Source: Devosia elaeis
GTDB lineage: Bacteria; Pseudomonadota; Alphaproteobacteria; Rhizobiales; Devosiaceae
DNA: 64,000 bases
Reading direction: 5' to 3'
Assembly: GCF_001650025.1 (NCBI RefSeq)
Contig: NZ_LVVY01000067.1
Location: 32,358 to 96,357 of the forward strand
The notes beneath the pieces were generated by a model. That model searched no databases. It worked only from the letters and a program-made list of their open reading frames with translations, and was not told the origin of the DNA. A program made the position numbers and the translations under genes. Shown here piece by piece: positions 27,837 through 36,176 of this stretch; position 1 is the stretch's first letter; every line of letters starts with the position of its first letter.

Positions 27837-30800
27837 CTAGCGGAGCGAAGCCAGGTCCGCGCTCGGCTGGCTGGGATTGGCGGGCGCCAGCGCCCCATCC
27901 CCGGCATAGGTCTCGCGATAGGAGGCGAGGAAGGCGGTGAGGCTGTCCTGCGCCGCGATTTCGGCCGCGACCTTCTTGAATTCGAGGCTGGTCGCCTGGA
28001 TCGGCCCGGTGACGAAATCGAACATCGGCCATTCGGGGGAATTGACCATCTGCTCGCCGAACTTGGCCCGCAGCCGCGACAGGCCAAACGTGTCGCCGGC
28101 CAGCACATAGCCGACCCCGGCGCGGATCAGGTTCATGCGCGTGGCGCGGCTGGGCGTCTGCCCCGCCGGCTCATTGCCATAGAGGGCTTCGAGCATTTCT
28201 CCTGCCTGGCTGTAGCGCCTGGCCTTCCAATGGGCGTCGATCCGCAGCAGCGCGACATCCTTGCCGTCCATATTGCTGATGATGTCGAGGGCCAATTGGT
28301 CGCGCCCGCCATCGATCATCGCCCGCGCCTCCAGGATGCGCCGTTGGCGGGCCAGGGATTCGGGGATCTCGGGCAGGCGCGTGTCGTTGAGCACCCGGAT
28401 GGCGTCCTGCGGCCTGCGGTCGGCCAGATAGATCACCGCCAGGTCGGCGGCAATCTGGGTGCGGGCCACGCCGCGCAGCCTGTTGTCGAGCTGGTATTGC
28501 AGCAATTCGGCAGCCTGGGCCAGAAGATCCACGCGCACCAGCCGCCGCGCCAGATTGCGGATCATTTCGTCGCCGCGCGCGCCGGGCGGGGTCAGGTGGC
28601 GGAAATCGTAATAGATGGCCAGGGCTTCCACCGGCCCGAGGGCATCGGCCATGCCATTGAGGAAGAGATCGGCGAACATCGACTGCGCCTGGTCGCGCAG
28701 GGCATTGACCGCCTGGCTTTCCGGAAAGCTCGCCACCGCGGCGCGGACGGTTTCGAAACCGGGCCGGTAATCGCCATTGCGGAAATAGAGGTCGGCCAGC
28801 AGCGATTGCATCTCCGCCTCCAGCGCCCCGCCCCGCCAGAGCAGGCTTTCCGCCGCCAGGGTCTGCGTGGCCTTGGCCAGGTCGAGCCGGTTTTCCCGGT
28901 CCAGCAGCAACAGGGTCCGGTAGACGGCCTCGGCACGGGTGGGCCGCACTTCCGAGGCGATCACCTGGCCATAGAGGTCGAGCGCCTCCTGGTTGCGCCC
29001 TTCGGCCTCGTCGATGCGCCCGGACAGCAGGTGATAGAGCGAGGCATCCTCGACGCTGAGGGCGGCGAATTCGACCTTTTCCAGCAGGCTTTCGGCGAAA
29101 TCGGCATCGCCCGCCTCCACGGCGGCGCGGCTCGCGGCCAGGTGGAACATGTTGCGCAGCCATTCGGGATAGGCATCCACAAAGGGCTGGGCTTCCAGCG
29201 CATCGAGCCGCGCACCGCGATAATCGTTCTCCGCCGCGCGGGCAAGCATCCGCCAGAACAGCGCATCGACCTCCTGCGCCACAACGGCGGCATTGAGAGT
29301 CTGCAGGGCCTCCCGCGGGCGCCCGGCCATCACATTGGCCACCGCCTGCGTCATGCGGACCTGCCTGGTCAGATCCTCCGCCTTGAGATCGGCCTCGAGC
29401 ACCCGCAGCACGCCCAGGGCTTCGAAAGCCATGCGATTGGCCAAGTAGAATTGCGCCAGGTCGAGGCGGGCGGCATCGCGATTGCCGCCTTCGCTGGCCG
29501 CCGCCGCCGCTTCCAGCGCATCGCGGGTCGCGATGAATTGCTGCGGGTCGCGCTGTTCGAGCGCCGCCAGGTCGATAAATCCGGCGCGGACGGCTTCCTG
29601 CGCCTGGCTGCCGGCGCTGCGCAAGGTGTCGGAGGCGGAAACGGTCAGCCCGCCATTGCTGGAAATCACCGCCAAGGGACTTTCAAGCGCCACTTCAAGC
29701 CCGGCCGATTTCGGCTTGACCACCAGGCCATGCACGCTCCGCAGCGCGGTGAAATCCACATGATCGAGATTGCGCGTCAGCCCCCGCGCCGGCGGATAGG
29801 CCGTCACCACCTTGAGGACATCGCCCACCAGCGGATCGCGGAAATCGTGGATGCGGCCGGGCCGGGCCACGTCGGCGACCATTTCGAAGGCGCCCTCGAT
29901 GTCGCGGCGGCGCGACAGGTTCATCGGCTCGGTGGGGCTCAGCATCATGTCGCCGAGCGAGAGCACCCAGGCCATGCCTTCGGAACCCAGGGTGGCAAGC
30001 CGCTCCTGCGCCAGATCGATGCGCACCACCTGGGTGTCGCCCGAGGCAATGACGGCGAATTCGGAGGCCACGGCACCAAGATCGTCCGAGGATTGCGGCG
30101 GCCGGATGCCGGTGACGGTATCGAAGATCATCCAGACCGTGTCGCCACGCCGGAACACGGCTGCAGGAATATCCTGCTCGAAGGGAAAAACCAGCCGGAC
30201 GGTGGAGCCCAGCACGTTCACGAACGGCGTGACGGCCTCGGCGGCCTCCGGTTGCAGGGCGGCGATGCGTGGTGGCTCGGCTTCGGCGGGCGCCTCCTGC
30301 TCGGCCGTCGCGGCCAGGTCGGCCAGCATCAACGCGGGCAGGCCTTGCCCGGCAATGTCGATATCGAGCACATATTGGCTGGGCGAAATCTCGTAGAAGC
30401 GCGGCTCCACTCCTTCGGCGAAGAGGAAGGTGGCCACCGCCCCATCGGGCGAAGTCCCCGCCTGCACGGACACTACCTCGTCCGGCAGCCCGCCCAGCAG
30501 CGCGCCGATATCCATGTCCACCGGCCATTCGAAGGTGGCGGCGCCGATATTGCCTTTCTTGGTGAATTGCGCGTCGGTCGGCACCGACCAGTCGAATTGC
30601 AGACGCAGGAAGGTGGCGTTCTGGCCGACGCGGATATCGACTCGGGGATCGAGTTCGGCCGCCATGCGCGCCTTGCGGTCGCGTTCGGCCCTGATCGCGG
30701 CCTGGCGCGCCCGTTCGGCCAGCTTGTCGATGACGTCCTGCGGCAGCGGCGGCGGCATGCCCTGCCAGCTCGGCGGCATCAGGTCGATATAAAGCTGCTC

Positions 30801-31202
30801 GCCGGCATCGATGCGGTTGAAATTGAAGCTGGAGCGCAGCCCGATGCGCAGGCCCCGGCCATCCGGATCGACCCGGGCAATGGTCAGGTAATTGGGCATG
30901 GTCAGCCCGACATCGGGCAGCAGAATATCGACAGGATCGTCGAATTGCAGGGACAGAACGCCGTTTTCGACGCGGAAATCGTGGCGGGGCAATTCATCGC
31001 GCCCGGGGAAGCTGAGGATCAGCCGCCCATAGCCTTCCTGCTCGGCAGCAAAAAGCTGGCCCTGTTCCTGGCCATGCGCAGAGGCAGTCATTGCCAGCAC
31101 GCTGGCCAATGCCGCCGCGACCAAGGCAGTTCTTGCCCGTCGCCAACCTGCGATCAATGCGGTCTTCACCGGCTTTCTGCCCGCCCGACGCCAAGATGAC
31201 AC
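27837..31202 (-). CDS. large secreted TPR protein of the motility locus
   Basis: A 1,121-residue protein with a hydrophobic N-terminal signal (TALVAAALASVLAMTASAHGQ), so exported. Residues 50-140 and 190-290 resemble AMIN-like beta domains (GRLILSFPGRDELP; FLRLQFDWSVPT). A Pro/Ala/Glu-rich linker and another beta region follow. From about 530 to the end, helical repeats of the TPR type run through, for example RLDLAQFYLANRMAFEALGVLRVLEADL. I do not recognise a named family. The GTG at 31202 lacks a Shine-Dalgarno, and the GTG at 31169 (VKTALIAG) is an alternative. It is last in the fliL-fliM-DUF6468-motE row; since MotE chaperones the periplasmic MotC in rhizobia, this could be a MotC-like periplasmic motor partner (inference). 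Confidence 0.7.
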   Translation of the reverse strand: MSSWRRAGRKPVKTALIAGWRRARTALVAAALASVLAMTASAHGQEQGQLFAAEQEGYGRLILSFPGRDELPRHDFRVENGVLSLQFDDPVDILLPDVGLTMPNYLTIARVDPDGRGLRIGLRSSFNFNRIDAGEQLYIDLMPPSWQGMPPPLPQDVIDKLAERARQAAIRAERDRKARMAAELDPRVDIRVGQNATFLRLQFDWSVPTDAQFTKKGNIGAATFEWPVDMDIGALLGGLPDEVVSVQAGTSPDGAVATFLFAEGVEPRFYEISPSQYVLDIDIAGQGLPALMLADLAATAEQEAPAEAEPPRIAALQPEAAEAVTPFVNVLGSTVRLVFPFEQDIPAAVFRRGDTVWMIFDTVTGIRPPQSSDDLGAVASEFAVIASGDTQVVRIDLAQERLATLGSEGMAWVLSLGDMMLSPTEPMNLSRRRDIEGAFEMVADVARPGRIHDFRDPLVGDVLKVVTAYPPARGLTRNLDHVDFTALRSVHGLVVKPKSAGLEVALESPLAVISSNGGLTVSASDTLRSAGSQAQEAVRAGFIDLAALEQRDPQQFIATRDALEAAAAASEGGNRDAARLDLAQFYLANRMAFEALGVLRVLEADLKAEDLTRQVRMTQAVANVMAGRPREALQTLNAAVVAQEVDALFWRMLARAAENDYRGARLDALEAQPFVDAYPEWLRNMFHLAASRAAVEAGDADFAESLLEKVEFAALSVEDASLYHLLSGRIDEAEGRNQEALDLYGQVIASEVRPTRAEAVYRTLLLLDRENRLDLAKATQTLAAESLLWRGGALEAEMQSLLADLYFRNGDYRPGFETVRAAVASFPESQAVNALRDQAQSMFADLFLNGMADALGPVEALAIYYDFRHLTPPGARGDEMIRNLARRLVRVDLLAQAAELLQYQLDNRLRGVARTQIAADLAVIYLADRRPQDAIRVLNDTRLPEIPESLARQRRILEARAMIDGGRDQLALDIISNMDGKDVALLRIDAHWKARRYSQAGEMLEALYGNEPAGQTPSRATRMNLIRAGVGYVLAGDTFGLSRLRAKFGEQMVNSPEWPMFDFVTGPIQATSLEFKKVAAEIAAQDSLTAFLASYRETYAGDGALAPANPSQPSADLASLR

Positions 31203-31317
31203 GTTTTGCGGACGGGGTATTCTTCCCCCAAAGCCTCAAAACGCGAGGATTACACGCTTGTTTCAGCGTCACCCTAATCAGCCCGGCTTAACGTCCCCCT
31301 AAGGCGATCGGCGACAT

Positions 31318-32253
31318 TTACTGTCCGACGATCTGCGGCAGGGCGGCCAGATCGTCGGGGCTCATGCTTTCGAGCGGGTCGGAATCGGCCGAGGCCATGC
31401 GCACCGTCAGCTCCTGCGCGCGGGTCGTGTTCATTTCGGCGAGGATGGGCGACATCTTGCGCGGGCTCATCATCCGGGTGACGCGCAGCAGCACGTCCAT
31501 GTCCAGATTGTCGAAAATCTTGGCCGCATCCTTGGGCTTCATCGATTCATACATGGCCACGATGGCGGCGAACTGGCCTTCTTCCATCTGCTTGCGCTGC
31601 TCTACCAGCGAGGCGATCTGATCCTCGATGGATTGCAGGGTCGTCTGGCGTTCCTCGATCCGCTTTTCGGCCGCCTCGACGAGCGAAGCGCGCATGGCCA
31701 ATTGCTGTTCGTAGGATTCAAGCTCGGTGCGCCGCGCCGCCAGCCGCTCCAGCACGGCCTGTTCGGTCTGCGTGGCATCGCCCGCCATGAGCGGCGCCGG
31801 CCCCTCCGGGGTCACCAGAAGCGGCATCGCATCGGCCAGCGGCGGACAATCGGCGGCGATAGCCAGCAATTCCCCGCCCTCGAGCTCGGCTCCGGCGACC
31901 GGCAGCGGATCGCAGGCATTCTCGGCCGCAACGCTGTTGGCCACGTAGCCGCCTGTATCGTCGCCCTCGGCAACACCAGGCGCGCCATGTCCGCCGGCGG
32001 CATCGAGCACCTCGCCGATCGTGGGCGCACCATCGCTCAGCGTGGGGGTGGTGTCGGCAAGCGTCGGCTCGGCCGGCAAGGTAATGGGCTCGCCCTGCCC
32101 CGGATCACCGCCTGAGGCGCCATCGCCAGCCGCCTGTGCCCGGGCTACGCCTGTCAGCACATAGCCGCCATTGGTCGCGAGGCCCAGCGTCTTGAGGACC
32201 AGCAGGGCCGCGACCGCCATGATGACGATGGGCAACAGGCGGATATTGGTCAC
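31318..32253 (-). CDS. motE: MotE-like protein (MgtE N-domain-like)
   Basis: A 311-residue protein with one N-terminal membrane segment or signal (LLPIVIMAVAALLVLKTLGLA), a long acidic Ala/Gly/Pro linker (residues 40-170), a coiled coil (RRTELESYEQQLAMRASLVEAAEKRIEERQ), and a C-terminal MgtE-N-like helical domain (AIVAMYESMKPKDAAKIFDNLDMDVLLRVTRMMSPRKMSPIL). That C-terminal arrangement is found in rhizobial MotE, a periplasmic chaperone for MotC. The linker here is unusually long. It overlaps the upstream DUF6468 gene by 4 bases, so it belongs to the fliL-fliM operon. Confidence 0.75.
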   Translation of the reverse strand: MTNIRLLPIVIMAVAALLVLKTLGLATNGGYVLTGVARAQAAGDGASGGDPGQGEPITLPAEPTLADTTPTLSDGAPTIGEVLDAAGGHGAPGVAEGDDTGGYVANSVAAENACDPLPVAGAELEGGELLAIAADCPPLADAMPLLVTPEGPAPLMAGDATQTEQAVLERLAARRTELESYEQQLAMRASLVEAAEKRIEERQTTLQSIEDQIASLVEQRKQMEEGQFAAIVAMYESMKPKDAAKIFDNLDMDVLLRVTRMMSPRKMSPILAEMNTTRAQELTVRMASADSDPLESMSPDDLAALPQIVGQ

Positions 32254-32681
32254 GCGGCGGCTCCGCGATTGCGCACGCGCGAAGACAATTGCTGCAGCGC
32301 GGACTGCACCTTGTTGGGCTCCTCCACCTGCTCCACCGCCTGGCTATGGCGCGCCACGCTGGTGATGCGCGCAATGCGTTCCATCAGCGCGGTGCCGGCG
32401 GTAACGTGATTGGCCAGCTCGATACCGAAGCGTTCCGCTTCTTCCAGCCGCGCGGTCAGGGCCAGGTCGGCCTCGACGGCGCTGGACTTGAGTTCCTTAA
32501 TGGCCTGATTGGCCAGATTGGTAGCGCCCACCAGATCGGCCACCATCTGCCGCATCGCATCCTTGTCCTGATGCAGGCGCTTGAGGCGCTGATTGAGCAC
32601 CACGCAATAACCGATCGTCAGGGCCAGCAGGATCGCTACGGCGCCTTCCACGAAAATTCCCAGCGGCAGCCCGAACATCAT
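32250..32681 (-). CDS. DUF6468 protein of the fliM operon
   Basis: A 143-residue protein with an N-terminal membrane helix (GIFVEGAVAILLALTIGYCVVL) and a helical cytoplasmic tail (LKRLHQDKDAMRQMVADLVGATNLANQAIKELK). It matches the DUF6468 proteins found between fliM and motE in Alphaproteobacteria. It overlaps fliM by 4 bases and the MotE-like gene by 4, so all are translationally coupled. A role in motor assembly is likely from context only. Confidence 0.78.
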   Translation of the reverse strand: MMFGLPLGIFVEGAVAILLALTIGYCVVLNQRLKRLHQDKDAMRQMVADLVGATNLANQAIKELKSSAVEADLALTARLEEAERFGIELANHVTAGTALMERIARITSVARHSQAVEQVEEPNKVQSALQQLSSRVRNRGAAA

Positions 32682-33853
32682 CGTCCTTCCATCGTTTCGT
32701 CGATTGCCTCGAAGGCCGCCATGGTGACCTTGGGCGGGTTGAGCGGGCGCGTGACGCGCACGGAAACGTTCTTGCCGATATGGCCCATGATGGCCTCGGT
32801 GAGTTCGACATCCCCACAGCGCAGCCGGATCGGATCGGTCGGCGCACGCTCGAACATCAGCGTCTGGCCAGGCTGGAGATTGAGCACCTTGGAGAGCGGC
32901 AGATCCTGCTCGTGCAGCACCGCTTCGATCTCGACATCGGCCTGGTAGATCTCGGTGGCCAAATGCCCTTCCCAGATCGGATCGCGGCCGAATTTCTCGC
33001 CCATGAACATCTGCAGGAGCTGTTCGCGGATCGGCTCGATCGTCGCATAGGGCAACAGGATTTCGATCTTGCCGCCGCGGTCGTCCATCTCGATCCGGAG
33101 TTCGATGAGGATGGCCGCATTGCCCGGCCGCGAAATGGCGGCGAAACGCGGATTGGTCTCCATGCGCTCGAGCTTGAAATTGATCTGCGTCACCGGCTCG
33201 AAGGCGCGGTGCGTATCATCGAGGATCACCTCGATCATGCGGCGGGCCAGGGCCATTTCGATGGTCGTGTAAGGCCGCCCCTCGACGCGGATATTGCCGC
33301 CGACGCGGCGGCCGCCCAGCAACACGTCGATCATCGAATAGATGAGATTGGAATCGACGGTGAGCAGGCCGTAATTCTCCCATTCCTCGGCCTTGATGAC
33401 CGAGAGGATGGCCGGCAGCGGAATGGAATTGAGGTAATCGCCGAAGCGGACCGAGGAGATGGAATCCATGGTCACCTCGACATTGTCCGAGGTGAAATTG
33501 CGCAGCGATGTCGTCGCCAGCCGCACCAGCCGGTCGAAGACGATTTCCAGCATCGGCAGGCGTTCATAGGACACCAGCGCCGAATTGATCAGCGCCTGGA
33601 CGCCGGACAGCTCGACATTGCCCGCCGCGCTGGCATCGAAGCCGAGGAGGCTGTCGATCTCATCCTGGTTGAGCACCCGGTCCGGCCCGCCATCCTCGCC
33701 GCCATCGCCGCCTTCCAGCATGGCCGCCCATTCGGCGGCGGCAGCGGCGGCGCGTTCCTCTTCGGACATGGCCGCTTCGTCGGGTGCGGCGATATCGAGG
33801 CCTTCCAGGCCCCAATCCTCGCTCAGCTTGTCCTGGTCGCTCGGCCCGGCCAT
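32678..33853 (-). CDS. fliM: flagellar motor switch protein FliM
   Basis: A 391-residue C-ring protein. The N-terminal acidic LSEDWGLEGLD peptide is followed by LNQDEIDSLLGFDA (the FliM N-terminal motif), the CheC-like middle domain with SYERLPMLEIVFDRLVRLATTSLRNFTSDNVE and GGRRVGGNIRVEGRPYTTIE, and the SpoA (FliN-like) domain at the C-terminus. The ATG at 33853 overlaps the fliL stop (TGATG); a GTG one codon earlier is also possible. Gene order fliL-fliM is as in Caulobacter and other Alphaproteobacteria. Confidence 0.95.
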   Translation of the reverse strand: MAGPSDQDKLSEDWGLEGLDIAAPDEAAMSEEERAAAAAAEWAAMLEGGDGGEDGGPDRVLNQDEIDSLLGFDASAAGNVELSGVQALINSALVSYERLPMLEIVFDRLVRLATTSLRNFTSDNVEVTMDSISSVRFGDYLNSIPLPAILSVIKAEEWENYGLLTVDSNLIYSMIDVLLGGRRVGGNIRVEGRPYTTIEMALARRMIEVILDDTHRAFEPVTQINFKLERMETNPRFAAISRPGNAAILIELRIEMDDRGGKIEILLPYATIEPIREQLLQMFMGEKFGRDPIWEGHLATEIYQADVEIEAVLHEQDLPLSKVLNLQPGQTLMFERAPTDPIRLRCGDVELTEAIMGHIGKNVSVRVTRPLNPPKVTMAAFEAIDETMEGR

Positions 33854-34335
33854 CACTGCACCAGGATTTCGCGGAAGAGCACGCTCTGCACATGCGCGGG
33901 ATAGATGGCGATATTGACCCGCCGCAGCAGCTCTTCCTTGAGGCGATAGATGCCCGCCGAGCCTTCGAGGTCGCTCTTGCGCAATTCGCGCAGATAGACC
34001 TGGAACGCGTCGATCACCTTGGGCAGGCGCGGCTGGATCTCATTCATCATCTGCTCATCCGCCACCTCCAGGGCAATGGTGAGCTTCATGACGGCGGACG
34101 CGCCATCTTCACTGTTGAGATTCACCATCATGGGTTGAAGGTTGAAAATAAACGTGTCGTGCCCGGCCGGAGCCGACGCCGCCTCCCCATCGCCCGACGC
34201 GGACGAGGACAGAAAGAAGAACGCGCCCGCCCCGCCCAGCAGCACGACGATCACGGCGGCACCGATGATAAGGAAGAGTTTGGGAACGCCCCTCTTGGCA
34301 GGCGCTTCGGATCCCACTTCTGCATCCGCAGCCAT
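33853..34335 (-). CDS. fliL: flagellar basal body-associated protein FliL
   Basis: A 160-residue single-pass membrane protein: a short cytoplasmic N-terminus, a membrane helix (KLFLIIGAAVIVVLLGGAGAFFFL), then the periplasmic FliL domain with DTFIFNLQPMMVNLNSEDG and LRKSDLEGSAGIYRLKEELLRRVNIAIYP. FliL surrounds the stators and supports torque. The frame opens 21 codons upstream, but 34335 fits the family and has TGGGG upstream. It is first gene of the minus-strand motor operon. A CtrA-like site lies 67-82 bases upstream. Confidence 0.92.
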   Translation of the reverse strand: MAADAEVGSEAPAKRGVPKLFLIIGAAVIVVLLGGAGAFFFLSSSASGDGEAASAPAGHDTFIFNLQPMMVNLNSEDGASAVMKLTIALEVADEQMMNEIQPRLPKVIDAFQVYLRELRKSDLEGSAGIYRLKEELLRRVNIAIYPAHVQSVLFREILVQ

Positions 34336-34401
34336 TGCGTGCCCCACCAAACCCAGCAGTTCCGGACGATTCCGGCTCGGCATCCAGCTAAGGGCCACTT
34401 G

Positions 34402-34417
34402 GTTAACGAATAGTTAC
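34402..34417 (-). promoter_or_regulatory. CtrA-like box upstream of fliL
   Basis: On the minus strand: GTAA-N7-TTAAC, one base from the CtrA consensus TTAA-N7-TTAA(C). It is positioned for a class II flagellar promoter reading toward fliL. Confidence 0.55.
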
Positions 34418-34430
34418 GATTAAGCCCTGG

Positions 34431-34462
34431 CCCGGCAGTTTTTGCCGGGCAGCTTTTGCCGG
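34431..34462 (+). promoter_or_regulatory. two FlbD enhancer (ftr)-like palindromes upstream of flgF
   Basis: CCCGGCAGTTTTTGCCGGG (34431-34449) and the overlapping GGCAGCTTTTGCCGG (34448-34462) lie 75-105 bases upstream of the flgF sigma-54 site. The same GGCAG-N-TTTTGCCG motif recurs at fliX/flgI and flgE. Confidence 0.6.
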
Positions 34463-34536
34463 CAGGGCGGACATTCTCTGCCGGGCTGACGCACCACTTT
34501 CCATCTAAGCCTTTGATTTAACTCACATTCGCGCAC

Positions 34537-34552
34537 TGGCATGGTTGATGCA
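34537..34552 (+). promoter_or_regulatory. sigma-54-type promoter of flgF operon
   Basis: TGGCATGGTTGATGCA: -24 GG and -12 GC separated by 10 bases, one mismatch to TGGCAY-N5-TTGCA. It lies 65 bases before the flgF start. Confidence 0.6.
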
Positions 34553-34617
34553 AAGTAAATGGCGAGGCGACCGGCTTGGGGAAGCAGGGCGTTTCGGGGA
34601 CCGATACGGGGATTGTC

Positions 34618-35358
34618 ATGATCGGAAACGCGCAACTCATCAGCCTGTCACGGCAGATCGCCCTGCAGCGGCAGATGGACGTGGTGGCCCACAACGTCGC
34701 CAATATCAACACGACCGGCTTCAAGGCCGAGCAAATCCTGTTCGAAGAATATGAGATGCCGGTGGCGCGGGACCGCACCTTTCCCGGCCTCGACCAGCCC
34801 CTCTCCTATGTTCAGGACTGGGCGACGATCCACGACCTTTCCGGCGGCGCCATGACCCAGACCGGCAACGAGCTCGACGTGGCGCTCAATGGCGGCGGCT
34901 TCTTCGCCGTGCAGACGGCCGCCGGCGAGCGCTGGACCCGCGCCGGCTCCTTCCAGATCGACAATAACGGCACCCTGGTCGACGCCTCCGGCAACCCGGT
35001 CATGGGCATTGGCGGGCCGATCCAGTTCGGCCCCGAGGAAACCGGCATTTCCATCGCCACCGACGGCGCCATCTCCACCAATGCCGGCCCGAGGGGGCAA
35101 TTGCGCATCGTCGAGTTCGACAATCCCCAGGCGCTGGTCCGCGAGGGCAGCAACCTGTTTTCCGGCGGCACGCCCGTCGCCAACGCCAATACCCGCGTCA
35201 TGCAGGGCCATGTCGAGCGCTCCAATGTCTCGGGCGTCTCGGAAATGGCCGAATTGATCCGGGTGACCCGCGCCTATGAATCGATCGCCTCGCTGACGCA
35301 GAAGCAGGACGAGCTTCGTCGCACTGCCATCCAGCGCCTCGGCGACACCAATTCCTGA
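34618..35358 (+). CDS. flgF: flagellar proximal-rod protein FlgF
   Basis: A 246-residue axial rod protein. The N-terminal LISLSRQIALQRQMDVVAHNVANINTTGFKAEQ is the conserved flagellar rod/hook N-domain. GYFxV-like GGGFFAVQTAAGERWTRAGSF follows, and the C-terminal VSEMAELIRVTRAYESIASL helix polymerises with neighbours. The ATG at 34618 gives the conserved N-terminus; a longer frame upstream is rejected. It is first gene of flgF-flgG-flgA-flgH, as in Caulobacter. Confidence 0.95.
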   Translation: MIGNAQLISLSRQIALQRQMDVVAHNVANINTTGFKAEQILFEEYEMPVARDRTFPGLDQPLSYVQDWATIHDLSGGAMTQTGNELDVALNGGGFFAVQTAAGERWTRAGSFQIDNNGTLVDASGNPVMGIGGPIQFGPEETGISIATDGAISTNAGPRGQLRIVEFDNPQALVREGSNLFSGGTPVANANTRVMQGHVERSNVSGVSEMAELIRVTRAYESIASLTQKQDELRRTAIQRLGDTNS

Positions 35359-35376
35359 TCCTGAGGAGCCAAGGCC

Positions 35377-36162
35377 ATGAAAGCACTCTATATCGCATCG
35401 ACCGGCATGAGCGCCCAGGAACGCAATGTCGAAGTCATTTCCAACAACATCGCCAACATGCGCACCACTGGCTACAAGCGCCAGCGCGCCGAATTCCAGG
35501 ACCTGCTCTATCAACAGGTCACCCGCGCCGGTTCGCAGACGTCGGACCAGGGCACGATGGTCCCCGCCGGGCTCGAGATCGGCTCGGGCGTCCGCACGGT
35601 CTCGACGCCTAGGGTGATGAGCCAGGGCTCGGTCAACCTGACCGAACGTGAACTGGACGTGGCCATTCGCGGCGAAGGCTTCTTCATGATCGAGCTGCCC
35701 GATGGGCGCACCGCCTATACCCGCGACGGCTCCTTCGAGCGCGACGCGGAAGGCACCCTGGTCAATTCGTCCGGCTATACGGTCAATCCCGGCATCGCCA
35801 TTCCCGGCAATGCCCGGGGCGTCTCGATTTCGCCCGATGGCACGGTGGAGGCCTATATCGGCACGGACACGGTGCCGACCCAGCTCGGCCAGCTCCAGCT
35901 CGCCCGCTTCGTCAACAAGTCGGGCCTCGAATCCATGGGCGACAACCTGTTCCTGGAAACCGCCGCCAGCGGCCCGGCCCAGGTGGGCGTGCCCAATGTC
36001 GATGGAACCGGCGACCTGCTGCAGAACTATCTGGAACTGGCCAATGTCAATTCGGTGACCGAAATTGCCGACCTGATCGCGGCCCAGCGCGCCTATGAAA
36101 TGAATGCCCGCATCATCTCCGGCGCCGACCAGATGATGCAGGCCACGAGCCAGCTTCGTTGA
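35377..36162 (+). CDS. flgG: flagellar distal-rod protein FlgG
   Basis: A 261-residue major component of the distal rod. MKALYIASTGMSAQERNVEVISNNIANMRTTGYKRQRAEFQDL is the classic FlgG start; AIRGEGFFMIELPDGRTAYTRDGSF and the C-terminal NVNSVTEIADLIAAQRAYEMNARII are also diagnostic. GAGGAGCCAAGGCC precedes the ATG. It lies 18 bases after flgF and runs directly into flgA. Confidence 0.97.
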   Translation: MKALYIASTGMSAQERNVEVISNNIANMRTTGYKRQRAEFQDLLYQQVTRAGSQTSDQGTMVPAGLEIGSGVRTVSTPRVMSQGSVNLTERELDVAIRGEGFFMIELPDGRTAYTRDGSFERDAEGTLVNSSGYTVNPGIAIPGNARGVSISPDGTVEAYIGTDTVPTQLGQLQLARFVNKSGLESMGDNLFLETAASGPAQVGVPNVDGTGDLLQNYLELANVNSVTEIADLIAAQRAYEMNARIISGADQMMQATSQLR

Positions 36163-36176
36163 TCGGGAGGATGATC

